Shown here piece by piece: positions 1-5,573 of a stretch of 8,214 nucleotides of DNA. The position numbers and the translations under genes are program-made. Numbering within the stretch: the stretch's first letter is position 1; each line of letters opens with the position of its first letter. The notes under the pieces are model-generated. The model ran no database searches and was not told where the DNA came from. It saw only the letters and a list, made by a program, of their open reading frames with translations. Origin of the DNA: CAZGLR01 sp964526635 (GTDB lineage Bacteria > Zixibacteria > MSB-5A5 > GN15 > JAAZOE01); NCBI GenBank assembly GCA_964526635.1, contig CAZGLR010000136.1, forward strand, positions 1 to 8,214. Reading direction: 5' to 3'.

Positions 1-471
1 GCCTTCATCATGCGGGGGAGTTTCTGTAGCCATATCATCCAATGAAGAATAACTCCGCCGAAGTTCCAATCCATCTTTGGTATCTACCAGATAGAATCCC
101 AGCGGGTACTGCTGGAAGTCACCCCACTCAATCAAAATACGAATGAAAACAACATCGTGGTTTTCCGGATGAACGGAAATCTCGAATTGACTATTTCTTT
201 TGTCAGTAAATGAGATTGGCATCGTATCTTTACTCACTGTGTTAAGATCCGGAAAAGTTAAAGCTATAACAGTTGCCGAACCGACTTCGGTGTCTTGAAC
301 GTATTTCGCTTTTGCCTCGATAGTTACGCGAAAGCGTGCCATCTGTCCTTTATTCAAAGCAGTAAGCTGCTCAACTTCGAAACTAAATGGTTTGGGTATC
401 GCAGGCATTGTAGCCAAACTATTGGCCCAGGTAAATAAAAGAACAGCGAGTAAGATCAAGCATGACGGCAT
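1..471 (-). CDS. Exported protein of unknown family, 3' part beyond the window
   Basis: The reading frame is open for 157 codons from an ATG at 471 to the window edge, so the C-terminus is missing. The N-terminus has a hydrophobic stretch (LILLAVLLFTWANSLA) ending in an SLA-like signal peptidase site near residue 20. The rest is polar and rich in short beta-like segments, for example AKAKYVQDTEVGSATVIALTF and FEISVHPENHDVVFIRILIEW, suggesting a small beta-sandwich protein outside the cytoplasm. I do not recognise the family. The start is uncertain. From ATG 471 the signal peptide would have no basic residue, and only a weak AAGG lies before it. The frame stays open upstream, and a perfect AGGAGG (498-503) sits 5 nt before an in-frame ATC at 492. 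That start would add FRSTRI with two arginines. A promoter lies at 560-588. The same-strand ogt gene ends at 703, about 210 bp upstream. Confidence 0.75.
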   Translation of the reverse strand, partial: MPSCLILLAVLLFTWANSLATMPAIPKPFSFEVEQLTALNKGQMARFRVTIEAKAKYVQDTEVGSATVIALTFPDLNTVSKDTMPISFTDKRNSQFEISVHPENHDVVFIRILIEWGDFQQYPLGFYLVDTKDGLELRRSYSSLDDMATETPPHDEG

Positions 472-497
472 AATCCTTGTACTGCGGAAGATGGTTG

Positions 498-503
498 CCT
501 CCT
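498..503 (-). promoter_or_regulatory. Perfect Shine-Dalgarno AGGAGG, 5 nt before an in-frame ATC
   Basis: On the minus strand AGGAGG is followed by CAACC and then ATC (492-490), in frame with the exported protein. No ATG, GTG or TTG exists in that frame between this site and the ATG at 471, which is 26 nt away and too far for normal use of this site. It therefore points to a rare non-AUG start, or to a start codon lost by a single base change. Confidence 0.6.
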
Positions 504-559
504 CATCTTGAATCAAGATAATCAAAGATTAAACAGCGCATTGCAATCTTGCGTCATCT

Positions 560-588
560 ATTATACACGCAGGATGCTAATAGGTTAA
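560..588 (-). promoter_or_regulatory. Sigma-70-type promoter for the exported protein
   Basis: On the minus strand the -35 element is TTAACC (588-583, 4 of 6 to consensus) and the -10 is a perfect TATAAT (565-560), separated by 17 bp. The expected transcription start is near 552-553, giving a leader of about 60 nt that contains the AGGAGG at 503-498. Spacing and the consensus -10 make this a good candidate, assuming a housekeeping sigma factor of the usual kind. Confidence 0.6.
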
Positions 589-638
589 CTAATATGGTCT
601 AATATATCAATCTAATTTCGCGTAATTTATGGAACCTA

Positions 639-650
639 TACAAATTTGTA
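639..650. promoter_or_regulatory. 12-bp perfect palindrome TACAAATTTGTA
   Basis: This perfect palindrome lies about 50 bp upstream of the -35 of the exported protein and about 50 bp after the end of ogt. It could be an operator, but the region is AT-rich and a palindrome of this kind can arise by chance. No partner copy was noticed elsewhere in the window. Confidence 0.2.
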
Positions 651-702
651 ACCAAAATCCGTGGCAATATTAGCACCCCACCCAGCCTTCCAAGTCGGTT
701 AC

Positions 703-1209
703 CTATTGAGTATTATTCATCTTTTCCTGAGTCAACAGCCGCTGCTTCAACGGCAGCCCTCCCCCATAGCCGCCGAGACCATTGGACGCCACCACCCGAT
801 GACAGGGCACAATAATCGGCACCGGGTTGGCGGCATTGGCCGCGCCCACCGCACGGGCCGCTCCCGGCTTGCCCAGGGCTTTGGCAATCTCGCCATAGGT
901 CCGCGTTTCGCCAAAGGGTATCGCCGCGACAGCATCGAGCGCCGCCTTACGGAAGCCATTGACTTTGATCTCAACCGGAACTGTAAACTTTTGCAGTTTT
1001 CCCGAAAAATACGCCTGCAGCTCTTCGGTCGCTTTGGCGGTAATGGCGTTCCCGCCGGTAATCTGAACATCGGGGAAATATTTGTGAATAAACGACATTC
1101 CACGGCCGTTGCCATCGGGCAACCCGATATAACAGACGGCCTTATCGGTTGCGATAATTTCGAGATCGCCTATGTCGGTTGAAATGATTGTCCGTGCGAT
1201 AGATTCCAT
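703..1209 (-). CDS. ogt: Methylated-DNA--protein-cysteine methyltransferase (Ogt type)
   Basis: This is a cytoplasmic suicide repair protein of 168 aa. It transfers the alkyl group from O6-alkylguanine (and O4-alkylthymine) to its own active-site cysteine, restoring the base without cutting DNA. The C-terminal domain is clear. PCHRVV carries the acceptor Cys136. ARAVGAANAANP (118-129) carries the arginine finger, Arg119. ETRTYGEIAKALGKPGAARAVG is the DNA-binding helix-turn-helix region, and Tyr105 sits at the usual nucleotide-flipping position. Length is normal for Ogt without an Ada-type regulatory domain. One oddity: the segment normally reading FQ..VW.AL here reads FRKAALDAV, so the usual tryptophan is missing. 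The start at 1209 is supported by AGGAGG 10 nt upstream, which lies inside the last codons of the alkA-like gene. Only 6 nt separate that gene's TAG from this ATG, so translation is probably coupled. Confidence 0.95.
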   Translation of the reverse strand: MESIARTIISTDIGDLEIIATDKAVCYIGLPDGNGRGMSFIHKYFPDVQITGGNAITAKATEELQAYFSGKLQKFTVPVEIKVNGFRKAALDAVAAIPFGETRTYGEIAKALGKPGAARAVGAANAANPVPIIVPCHRVVASNGLGGYGGGLPLKQRLLTQEKMNNTQ

Positions 1210-1215
1210 CTGATT

Positions 1216-2115
1216 CTACCCTCCTAATGATTTCCATAAATAAAACGCCGCCAAGCTGCGATACGGCCGCCATGTGTCGGCCAATTCGATCATACGGTCC
1301 ATCTCGCGCGATGGATCAAATCCATAATTATTCCCGATCGCCGCTTTGATTCCGGCGTCACCAAACGGAAACGCATCCTGATGACCGGCGCCGCGCATGA
1401 GAATATAATTGGCGGTCCATTCGCCAATCCCCCGCACCGCCAACAATCGTTCCCGCGCTATATCATACGGCGTCGTGATCAGGTCGTCTATCACAAATTG
1501 ATTATTTGTGATCATTGCGCAGAAATCCTGCAAATACTCGATCTTGCGCCCCGATAACTGAGCACTGCGAAGAACCGCCGGCTCAATTTTGACAATATCC
1601 GACGGCCGCGGAAAGAGTAAATATGATCTGCCATTGATCTTCATCCACCGACCAACCAGCTCGACCAGCCGGGACTTGATCGTAAAGGCAAACGCCGAGT
1701 TGACCTGCTGGCCGATTATCGCCCAGGCGGCGGTTTCGAATACCGACGGCATCATCACCGGCCGGAATCCCCGGAAGTTATCGAACAGTCTTCTCATCGC
1801 CCGATCCCCGGCACGGGCATAGAAATCATCGATATCAAAATCCAGCCGGAGCATAAAGATCAGACGCTTTCTCAAACCAGCGGTGTCCCCGAGCGGCCGG
1901 GGTGAATACCAGTTTATCCCGATTCGGTATTTCCCTGAATTACTCTCATATGGTATCTCGATCAGCACCGGGACATCATCATGCTCAATAATCCGGATAA
2001 ACGACTCCGACTGGCAGCCGTCGATCTGCTCGAATCTCGATTTTCGATACCAGTCAAAAGTCAGATCGAAATCATAGGGTCCGAGCGGCTTGAGATAAAA
2101 AGTTCCACTGGTCAT
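1216..2115 (-). CDS. alkA: DNA-3-methyladenine glycosylase II (AlkA family, HhH-GPD)
   Basis: This 299-aa enzyme of the helix-hairpin-helix GPD superfamily should excise N-alkylated purines such as 3-methyladenine, starting base excision repair. An AlkA-type N-terminal beta domain (about 5-100) precedes the helical glycosylase core. FETAAWAIIGQQVNSAFA (126-143) matches the conserved FE...WAIIGQQ segment. LLAVRGIGEWTANYILMRG (224-242) is the helix-hairpin-helix. DAFPFGDAGIKAAI (247-260) supplies the catalytic aspartate, Asp253. WRPYRSLAAFYLWKSL (282-297) is the typical AlkA C-terminus. Nothing required for catalysis is missing. The ATG at 2115 lacks a clear Shine-Dalgarno but lies 4 nt after the stop of the upstream phosphatase gene, pointing to translational coupling. 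The ogt gene follows after 6 nt. Grouping with ogt makes a role in alkylation repair very likely. Exact substrate range cannot be read from the sequence. Confidence 0.93.
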   Translation of the reverse strand: MTSGTFYLKPLGPYDFDLTFDWYRKSRFEQIDGCQSESFIRIIEHDDVPVLIEIPYESNSGKYRIGINWYSPRPLGDTAGLRKRLIFMLRLDFDIDDFYARAGDRAMRRLFDNFRGFRPVMMPSVFETAAWAIIGQQVNSAFAFTIKSRLVELVGRWMKINGRSYLLFPRPSDIVKIEPAVLRSAQLSGRKIEYLQDFCAMITNNQFVIDDLITTPYDIARERLLAVRGIGEWTANYILMRGAGHQDAFPFGDAGIKAAIGNNYGFDPSREMDRMIELADTWRPYRSLAAFYLWKSLGG

Positions 2116-2119
2116 GATG

Positions 2120-2773
2120 TCACTGAGTGGTTTTGGGGAAAAAGTGGATCAGGTCAGCGGTCCGGTCCAAGAGCAGATCAGGTTCATATTGTGCCAGATC
2201 ATCACCGCCAAAATCTGACTTTACAGCGACTACCTTAATCCCGGCGGCGCGGGCGGCAAGGACATCGTTTTTGGTATCACCAACATAAAGCGATTCTTTA
2301 AGCATACCGCCTAATATACTAATTGCCAAAATAATAACTTCCGGAGACGGCTTGACATGTTCGACTTCGTCGCCCGAGGCTGTCGCCGCAAAATAATTGC
2401 TCCAGCCCAGCTTTTCCACAATCCCAGCCGTGTTTTGCGAGACCTTGGTAGTCGCAATCGCCATCTTAAATCCCTGCCGATGAAGCTCAGCGAGGAGATC
2501 ATCTATACCATCGAGAGGCCGGGCAGCATCGACCACGCATTTATCGGCGACTTCGCGGAAACCATCTTTCAGAATATCCAGCGGAGCATTACTGAAGTTC
2601 TTGAACATTTCATCGATTGAAAACCCGATAAATTGCTTGATCTCATCATCGGATCTCGGGGATTCCCCGACTTTGGTCAGGGCATGGTTGGTCGCCTCGA
2701 TCACCCCCGGTGATGAATCAATCAGGGTGCCATCGAGGTCAAAGATTATATTTTTTATACCGGTAAAGATCAT
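2120..2773 (-). CDS. gph: HAD-family phosphatase, phosphoglycolate phosphatase-like
   Basis: This is a 217-aa cytoplasmic HAD hydrolase of the Gph/PpaX type. All four motifs are visible. Motif I is FDLDGT with nucleophile Asp12 and Asp14. Motif II is IATTK, with the threonines at 108-109. Motif III is the lysine of VKPSPE (Lys141). Motif IV is YVGDTKND with Asp166 and Asp170. Residues of about 20-90 form a small helical C1 cap. The length and the SPGVIEATNHAL segment fit phosphoglycolate phosphatase, but pyrophosphatase or another small phosphomonoester activity cannot be excluded. It is the first gene of the operon with alkA and ogt. In Escherichia coli, Gph clears 2-phosphoglycolate released from 3'-phosphoglycolate ends during DNA repair, so its place here is suggestive, though that link is inferred. 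The ATG has AGGA about 10 nt upstream and a strong promoter at 2799-2827. Confidence 0.88.
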   Translation of the reverse strand: MIFTGIKNIIFDLDGTLIDSSPGVIEATNHALTKVGESPRSDDEIKQFIGFSIDEMFKNFSNAPLDILKDGFREVADKCVVDAARPLDGIDDLLAELHRQGFKMAIATTKVSQNTAGIVEKLGWSNYFAATASGDEVEHVKPSPEVIILAISILGGMLKESLYVGDTKNDVLAARAAGIKVVAVKSDFGGDDLAQYEPDLLLDRTADLIHFFPKTTQ

Positions 2774-2798
2774 TGTGTTTTTTCCTGGTTCTGACGCG

Positions 2799-2827
2799 AG
2801 TATATCGGTTCATGGTCGTTGTGTCAA
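2799..2827 (-). promoter_or_regulatory. Near-consensus sigma-70 promoter of the gph-alkA-ogt operon
   Basis: On the minus strand a perfect -35 TTGACA (2827-2822) and a -10 TATACT (2804-2799, 5 of 6) are spaced by exactly 17 bp. The expected transcription start near 2792 leaves a leader of only about 20 nt before the gph ATG. So strong a core suggests substantial basal expression. I saw no Ada-box-like site next to it, and no ada gene is in the window. Confidence 0.75.
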
Positions 2828-3078
2828 TTGTGGAATCGTTTTTATCCTTTCTAACCTGTTGTCGAGTCGCAAAATCCAGCATGGCGACGATGACTTTATG
2901 TGCATACTGGTGCGTTTTTGCATACTGTTTTCCGGGCTATATGAACATCGCCCGATCGGCCTTCGATGTACTGCCAAACCATTGTTATTCAGCACGATAG
3001 TCAATATCAGCCAAATTGTGCAAAATTTGAAACTAATATAAGGCCATGTGCGTTAAAGATATAGTATCTACCTGCGTC

Positions 3079-3106
3079 TTGATTGGAAAACTATTTGCTT
3101 TATCCT
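3079..3106 (+). promoter_or_regulatory. Candidate promoter of the S41 protease gene
   Basis: TTGATT (3079-3084, 4 of 6) and TATCCT (3101-3106, 4 of 6) are separated by 16 bp. This would start transcription near 3113, about 58 nt before the ATG at 3171. The match is moderate and the surrounding sequence is AT-rich, so other placements are possible. Confidence 0.35.
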
Positions 3107-3159
3107 GTTACAGACGTTTGAATATCATAGGACTTACACTGAATCAAGCTACAGGATCT

Positions 3160-3164
3160 GGAGG
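3160..3164 (+). promoter_or_regulatory. Ribosome binding site GGAGG of the S41 protease gene
   Basis: GGAGG lies 6 nt before the ATG at 3171, an ideal spacing. It decides the start in favour of this ATG, directly followed by the hydrophobic export segment. Confidence 0.75.
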
Positions 3165-3170
3165 TCATAG

Positions 3171-5048
3171 ATGTCATCATTCCAGAAGGTTACTTTACAA
3201 CTGATGGCCCTCACTGTTTTCGCCGTCGCCCTGATATGGATATCCGGTTCCGGCGTCGCCATGCAGACCAACGATGCCTCGGCCAAATCGACCTATGCTG
3301 AATTGCAGGCCGAACTGGCTGACCTGGGCAGACTCATGCTGGCTGATACGCTTCAGATTGATACTGATGAAGAGGGTATCCCCGAAGACGAACAGCTCTC
3401 TCCCCGGGAATCGATGTTTAAGAATATCAAGTTGTTTACCAACATGGCCTATCAGATCAATAATCGGTATATGGAAGATATCGATCCCAAAGAGCTGATT
3501 CATGCCGGTATTCGCGGCATGCTCTCCAACCTGGATCCGTTTTCAGTCCTTATGGAGCAGCAATCCTATGACCGTCTGATGGAATCCACCGCGGGCAAGT
3601 ACGAGGGCCTCGGGATGCAGATTGATAATCGCGGCGAACATATCCGCATTATCACCCCTATCGAGGGGACCCCGGCCTATAGCAAGGGTTTGCAGGCTGG
3701 TGATGAGATTTGGAAAATCGATGGCAAATCCACATTCAAGATGAATACACAGGATGCCGCCGATCTGATGCGAGGCCCGGCTGGTACGTCGGTCACGCTA
3801 ACGATCAAACGCGAGGGTGTCCCGAATTATATAGAATATGATGTCGAGCGGGCGGTGATCGAACTTAAATCGGTGAACTACTACGGCTTCTTCGACAATT
3901 CCAATATCGGCTACATCCGTCTTTCACGGTTTGCCCAGGAAACCAGCAACGAACTGCGCGAAGCCCTTGCCGACCTGCAAAGTCAGCGCAATCTTGAAGG
4001 TCTCGTTTTTGACCTTCGCTCCAACGGCGGCGGTCTGCTCCATCAGGCCATCGAAACCGCCAATCTCTTTATTGATTCGGCCTCGCTGGTGGTTTATACG
4101 AAGGGGCGTACCGAAGATTCCGAGCGCCGCTTCTATTCAGATTCCCAGCCGCTGATGCCCGAGGGTAAACTGGTTATCCTCGTCAATGGCGGTACCGCTT
4201 CGGCGTCTGAGATTGTCTCAGGTGCTGTTCAGGATTGGGATCGCGGCGTAATTATGGGTCAGCAAACCTACGGCAAGGGTCTGGTGCAGCAGGTGTTTGA
4301 TGCCCGGGAACATGGTGTCGCGCTGAAGTTGACCACGGCCAAGTACTATATTCCTTCGGGCCGGTGCATCCAGCGCCCGGAGCGGGATAAAAAGCATAGT
4401 ATCGCTGAGCTCGAAGATGAAATTATCAATGGCGACGAATCAGAAGATAAAGAGGATGTCTCCGATACCCTCGAAGTCGAGGAAAAAGAAATCTTCTTTA
4501 CCAAGGGCGGCCGGGTGGTCTATGGCGGCGGTGGTGTCGTACCGGATGTAAAGATCGACCCCGAAACCTGGAATCCGATTGAAATGAACCTCGAGCGGAA
4601 ATCGATGTTCTTTGATTTCGCGGTTACTTATACCTCACAGCATCCTGATATCGGCAGAGATTTTGAAGTCACTTCGGAAGTTCTGGCCGAGTTCAAAGCC
4701 TTCGTTAGTGAAAAAGAATTCGACTATGAAACTACGCTCGAAGCCTCATTGAAGGAAATGCGGGAGGTCGTGGAAGAAGAGGAAAAAGAGGCTATTTTCG
4801 CCGAATCGATGGCTCAGCTCGAAGACTTGATCAGCAAAGAGAAAGAACATGATTTCGATCACTCCGCCGATTATATCAAACGCGCTATCAAGCGCGAAGT
4901 GATTTCCAAACTCTATGGCCAGACTGGCATGTATGAGGAAATGATTCTTAAGAGTGATCCCGACGTCAAGGCTGCCTTTGAACTGATCAACAACGATAAA
5001 GAATACACCCGGGTGATTACCGGAGAAGCCACAAAAGCCGAATTGTAA
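3171..5048 (+). CDS. ctpA: Carboxyl-terminal processing protease (S41 family, PDZ domain)
   Basis: This 625-aa serine protease of the CtpA/CtpB/Prc type should cleave near the C-termini of envelope proteins. Residues 10-30 form a signal peptide or membrane anchor, placing the enzyme in the periplasm. Residues about 80-140 are the usual cap region (NRYMEDIDPKELIHAGIRGM, SNLDPFSV). Residues about 143-215 are a PDZ domain (YEGLGMQI, GLQAGDEIWKIDG). The catalytic core follows, with DLRSNGGGLL (281-290), GGTASASEI holding Ser344, and TYGKGLVQ holding Lys369 and Gln373. The 25-residue Ser-Lys and 4-residue Lys-Gln spacings match CtpB. Two features are unusual: a highly acidic insert at about 404-445, close to the end of the core, and a charged, mostly helical extension of about 155 residues at the C-terminus (471-625) with a Glu-rich stretch at 533-540. 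The gene is single, with GGAGG 6 nt before ATG and its own terminator. The gene symbol is a family name, not proof of orthology. Confidence 0.93.
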   Translation: MSSFQKVTLQLMALTVFAVALIWISGSGVAMQTNDASAKSTYAELQAELADLGRLMLADTLQIDTDEEGIPEDEQLSPRESMFKNIKLFTNMAYQINNRYMEDIDPKELIHAGIRGMLSNLDPFSVLMEQQSYDRLMESTAGKYEGLGMQIDNRGEHIRIITPIEGTPAYSKGLQAGDEIWKIDGKSTFKMNTQDAADLMRGPAGTSVTLTIKREGVPNYIEYDVERAVIELKSVNYYGFFDNSNIGYIRLSRFAQETSNELREALADLQSQRNLEGLVFDLRSNGGGLLHQAIETANLFIDSASLVVYTKGRTEDSERRFYSDSQPLMPEGKLVILVNGGTASASEIVSGAVQDWDRGVIMGQQTYGKGLVQQVFDAREHGVALKLTTAKYYIPSGRCIQRPERDKKHSIAELEDEIINGDESEDKEDVSDTLEVEEKEIFFTKGGRVVYGGGGVVPDVKIDPETWNPIEMNLERKSMFFDFAVTYTSQHPDIGRDFEVTSEVLAEFKAFVSEKEFDYETTLEASLKEMREVVEEEEKEAIFAESMAQLEDLISKEKEHDFDHSADYIKRAIKREVISKLYGQTGMYEEMILKSDPDVKAAFELINNDKEYTRVITGEATKAEL

Positions 5049-5085
5049 ACATTGTAGGTACCTCCAATTAGGTTGGTTCTGGTAG

Positions 5086-5117
5086 ACGGTCCCGATACAC
5101 ATCGGGGCCGTTTTTTT
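5086..5117 (+). terminator. Rho-independent terminator of the S41 protease gene
   Basis: An 11-bp stem (5086-5096 with 5101-5111, one G-U wobble) closes a 4-nt loop ACAC and runs into seven T residues (5111-5117). It lies 38 nt after the protease stop codon. There is no A-run on the other side, so it should work only for plus-strand transcription. Confidence 0.9.
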
Positions 5118-5134
5118 ATTGCCCCATCGTATCC

Positions 5135-5279
5135 AGCCGGGTCCACCGGCCCGCTGAGAGATCGCGACAATCTCGGTAGGTTGATACAACCGTTTGACGG
5201 GCGAGGGGATCCTCGCCCCTACGAATGGTCCGTTCTGGAACATACGACTTCCGGCATTCCACGCATCGCTTTTCGTAAT
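5135..5279. repeat. 145-bp tandem repeat, copy 1
   Basis: The unit begins AGCCGGGTCCACCGGCCCG and ends TTTTCGTAAT. By eye it is identical to copy 2 over all 145 positions. It contains a GC-rich hairpin at 5199-5218 and a smaller one at 5179-5191. Confidence 0.95.
5199..5222 (-). repeat. REP-like hairpin with GTAG foot, copy 1
   Basis: Read on the minus strand, the tetranucleotide GTAG (5222-5219) is directly followed by an 8-bp perfect stem GGGCGAGG/CCTCGCCC around a 4-nt loop. A GTAG foot at the base of a GC-rich hairpin is the hallmark layout of REP sequences. A smaller hairpin GGTTG-ATA-CAACC (5179-5191) just beside it has GTAG at its foot on the plus strand, so the two face each other as in a BIME. 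Assignment to REP is by layout only. Confidence 0.5.
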
Positions 5280-5424
5280 AGCCGGGTCCACCGGCCCGCT
5301 GAGAGATCGCGACAATCTCGGTAGGTTGATACAACCGTTTGACGGGCGAGGGGATCCTCGCCCCTACGAATGGTCCGTTCTGGAACATACGACTTCCGGC
5401 ATTCCACGCATCGCTTTTCGTAAT
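5280..5424. repeat. 145-bp tandem repeat, copy 2
   Basis: This directly abuts copy 1 with no mismatch between them, so the duplication is recent or kept uniform by recombination. It carries the same hairpin at 5344-5363. Because the copies are exact, copy number in the source genome may vary or may have been collapsed in assembly. Confidence 0.95.
5344..5367 (-). repeat. REP-like hairpin with GTAG foot, copy 2
   Basis: This is the same GTAG-foot hairpin as in copy 1, repeated exactly 145 bp later inside the second unit. Confidence 0.5.
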
Positions 5425-5443
5425 AGCCGGGTCCACCGGCCCG
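5425..5443. repeat. Partial third copy (first 19 bp of the 145-bp unit)
   Basis: AGCCGGGTCCACCGGCCCG recurs once more and the match then stops. The array is thus bounded on both sides by this 19-bp sequence, which would be the natural crossover site for gain or loss of units. Confidence 0.9.
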
Positions 5444-5477
5444 TTCGATTTGAATTGTAATTTATAAATCTCAACGA

Positions 5478-5505
5478 GGTGGCCCGGGGCCTTTGAACCC
5501 GGGCC
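5478..5505 (+). repeat. 28-nt hairpin element, plus orientation
   Basis: GGT at 5478-5480 leads into an 8-bp perfect stem (5481-5488 with 5498-5505) and a 9-nt loop ending CTTTGAA. The T5480-A5506 pair extends the stem by one. No T-run follows, so it is not a typical terminator. The partner element at 5526-5553 is the same sequence in the opposite direction, with 23 of 28 positions identical. Confidence 0.7.
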
Positions 5506-5525
5506 AATATGATAGCAATAACTTA

Positions 5526-5553
5526 GGCCTGCGTTCAAAGACCGCAGGCCACC
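5526..5553 (-). repeat. 28-nt hairpin element, minus orientation
   Basis: Read on the minus strand this begins GGTGGCC like its partner and has an 8-bp stem (5526-5533 with 5543-5550) around a 9-nt loop. It differs from the partner at five positions. Four of these form two compensated base-pair changes in the stem and one is in the loop. It begins 20 nt past the stop codon of the lipoprotein gene and might mark the transcript end or stabilise it, although it lacks a T-run. Confidence 0.7.
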
Positions 5554-5573
5554 CGTAGTATACTTTTCCGGAT

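Larger units (their letters stand above)
2828..3170. other. Divergent intergenic region between gph and the S41 protease gene
   Basis: This stretch of about 340 bp separates the minus-strand operon promoter from the plus-strand protease start. The only elements I can support are a candidate promoter at 3079-3106 and the ribosome binding site GGAGG at 3160-3164. Short open frames run across it on both strands but have no ribosome binding sites or recognisable protein content. I see no tRNA, riboswitch or strong hairpin. Confidence 0.6.
5118..5573. other. Convergent intergenic repeat region
   Basis: This stretch of about 455 bp between the protease terminator and the lipoprotein stop codon is filled by repeats: two full copies of a 145-bp unit and a 19-bp third start (5135-5443), then an inverted pair of 28-nt hairpins (5478-5553). 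Long frames cross it on both strands, but they exist because the repeat unit has few stop codons. They lack ribosome binding sites. The unit length of 145 is not a multiple of three, so successive copies would be read in different frames. I regard it as noncoding. Confidence 0.7.

Noticed and set aside
640..702. Terminator after ogt
   Set aside because: Only a 6-bp GTAACC/GGTTAC pairing over a loop of more than 40 nt and no T-run; not convincing.
661..1182. 173-codon plus-strand frame antisense to ogt
   Set aside because: The minus strand encodes an unmistakable Ogt with PCHRV motif; this is its shadow.
2601..3041. Plus-strand open frames over the gph 5' end and the divergent intergenic region
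   Set aside because: The first part is antisense to a clear HAD gene, the rest has low-complexity unrelated composition, no ribosome binding site and no recognisable protein features.
5135..5443. CRISPR array or integron attC sites
   Set aside because: The spacers would be identical to one another and there are only two full units, so it is a tandem duplication. No GTTRRRY core site pair typical of attC was found.
5073..5460. Overlapping plus-strand open frames over the terminator and repeats
   Set aside because: They start at or inside the terminator stem or inside the repeat, have no ribosome binding site, and repeat the same peptide from duplicated DNA.
5116..5538. A 140-codon open frame on the minus strand across the tandem repeats, with a Cys-x2-Cys stretch
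   Set aside because: It is open because the repeat unit happens to have few stops. The 145-bp period shifts the frame at each copy, there is no ribosome binding site, and it runs through the hairpin elements and array.
5478..5553. Bidirectional Rho-independent terminator
   Set aside because: Both stems are strong but neither is followed by a T-run on either strand.
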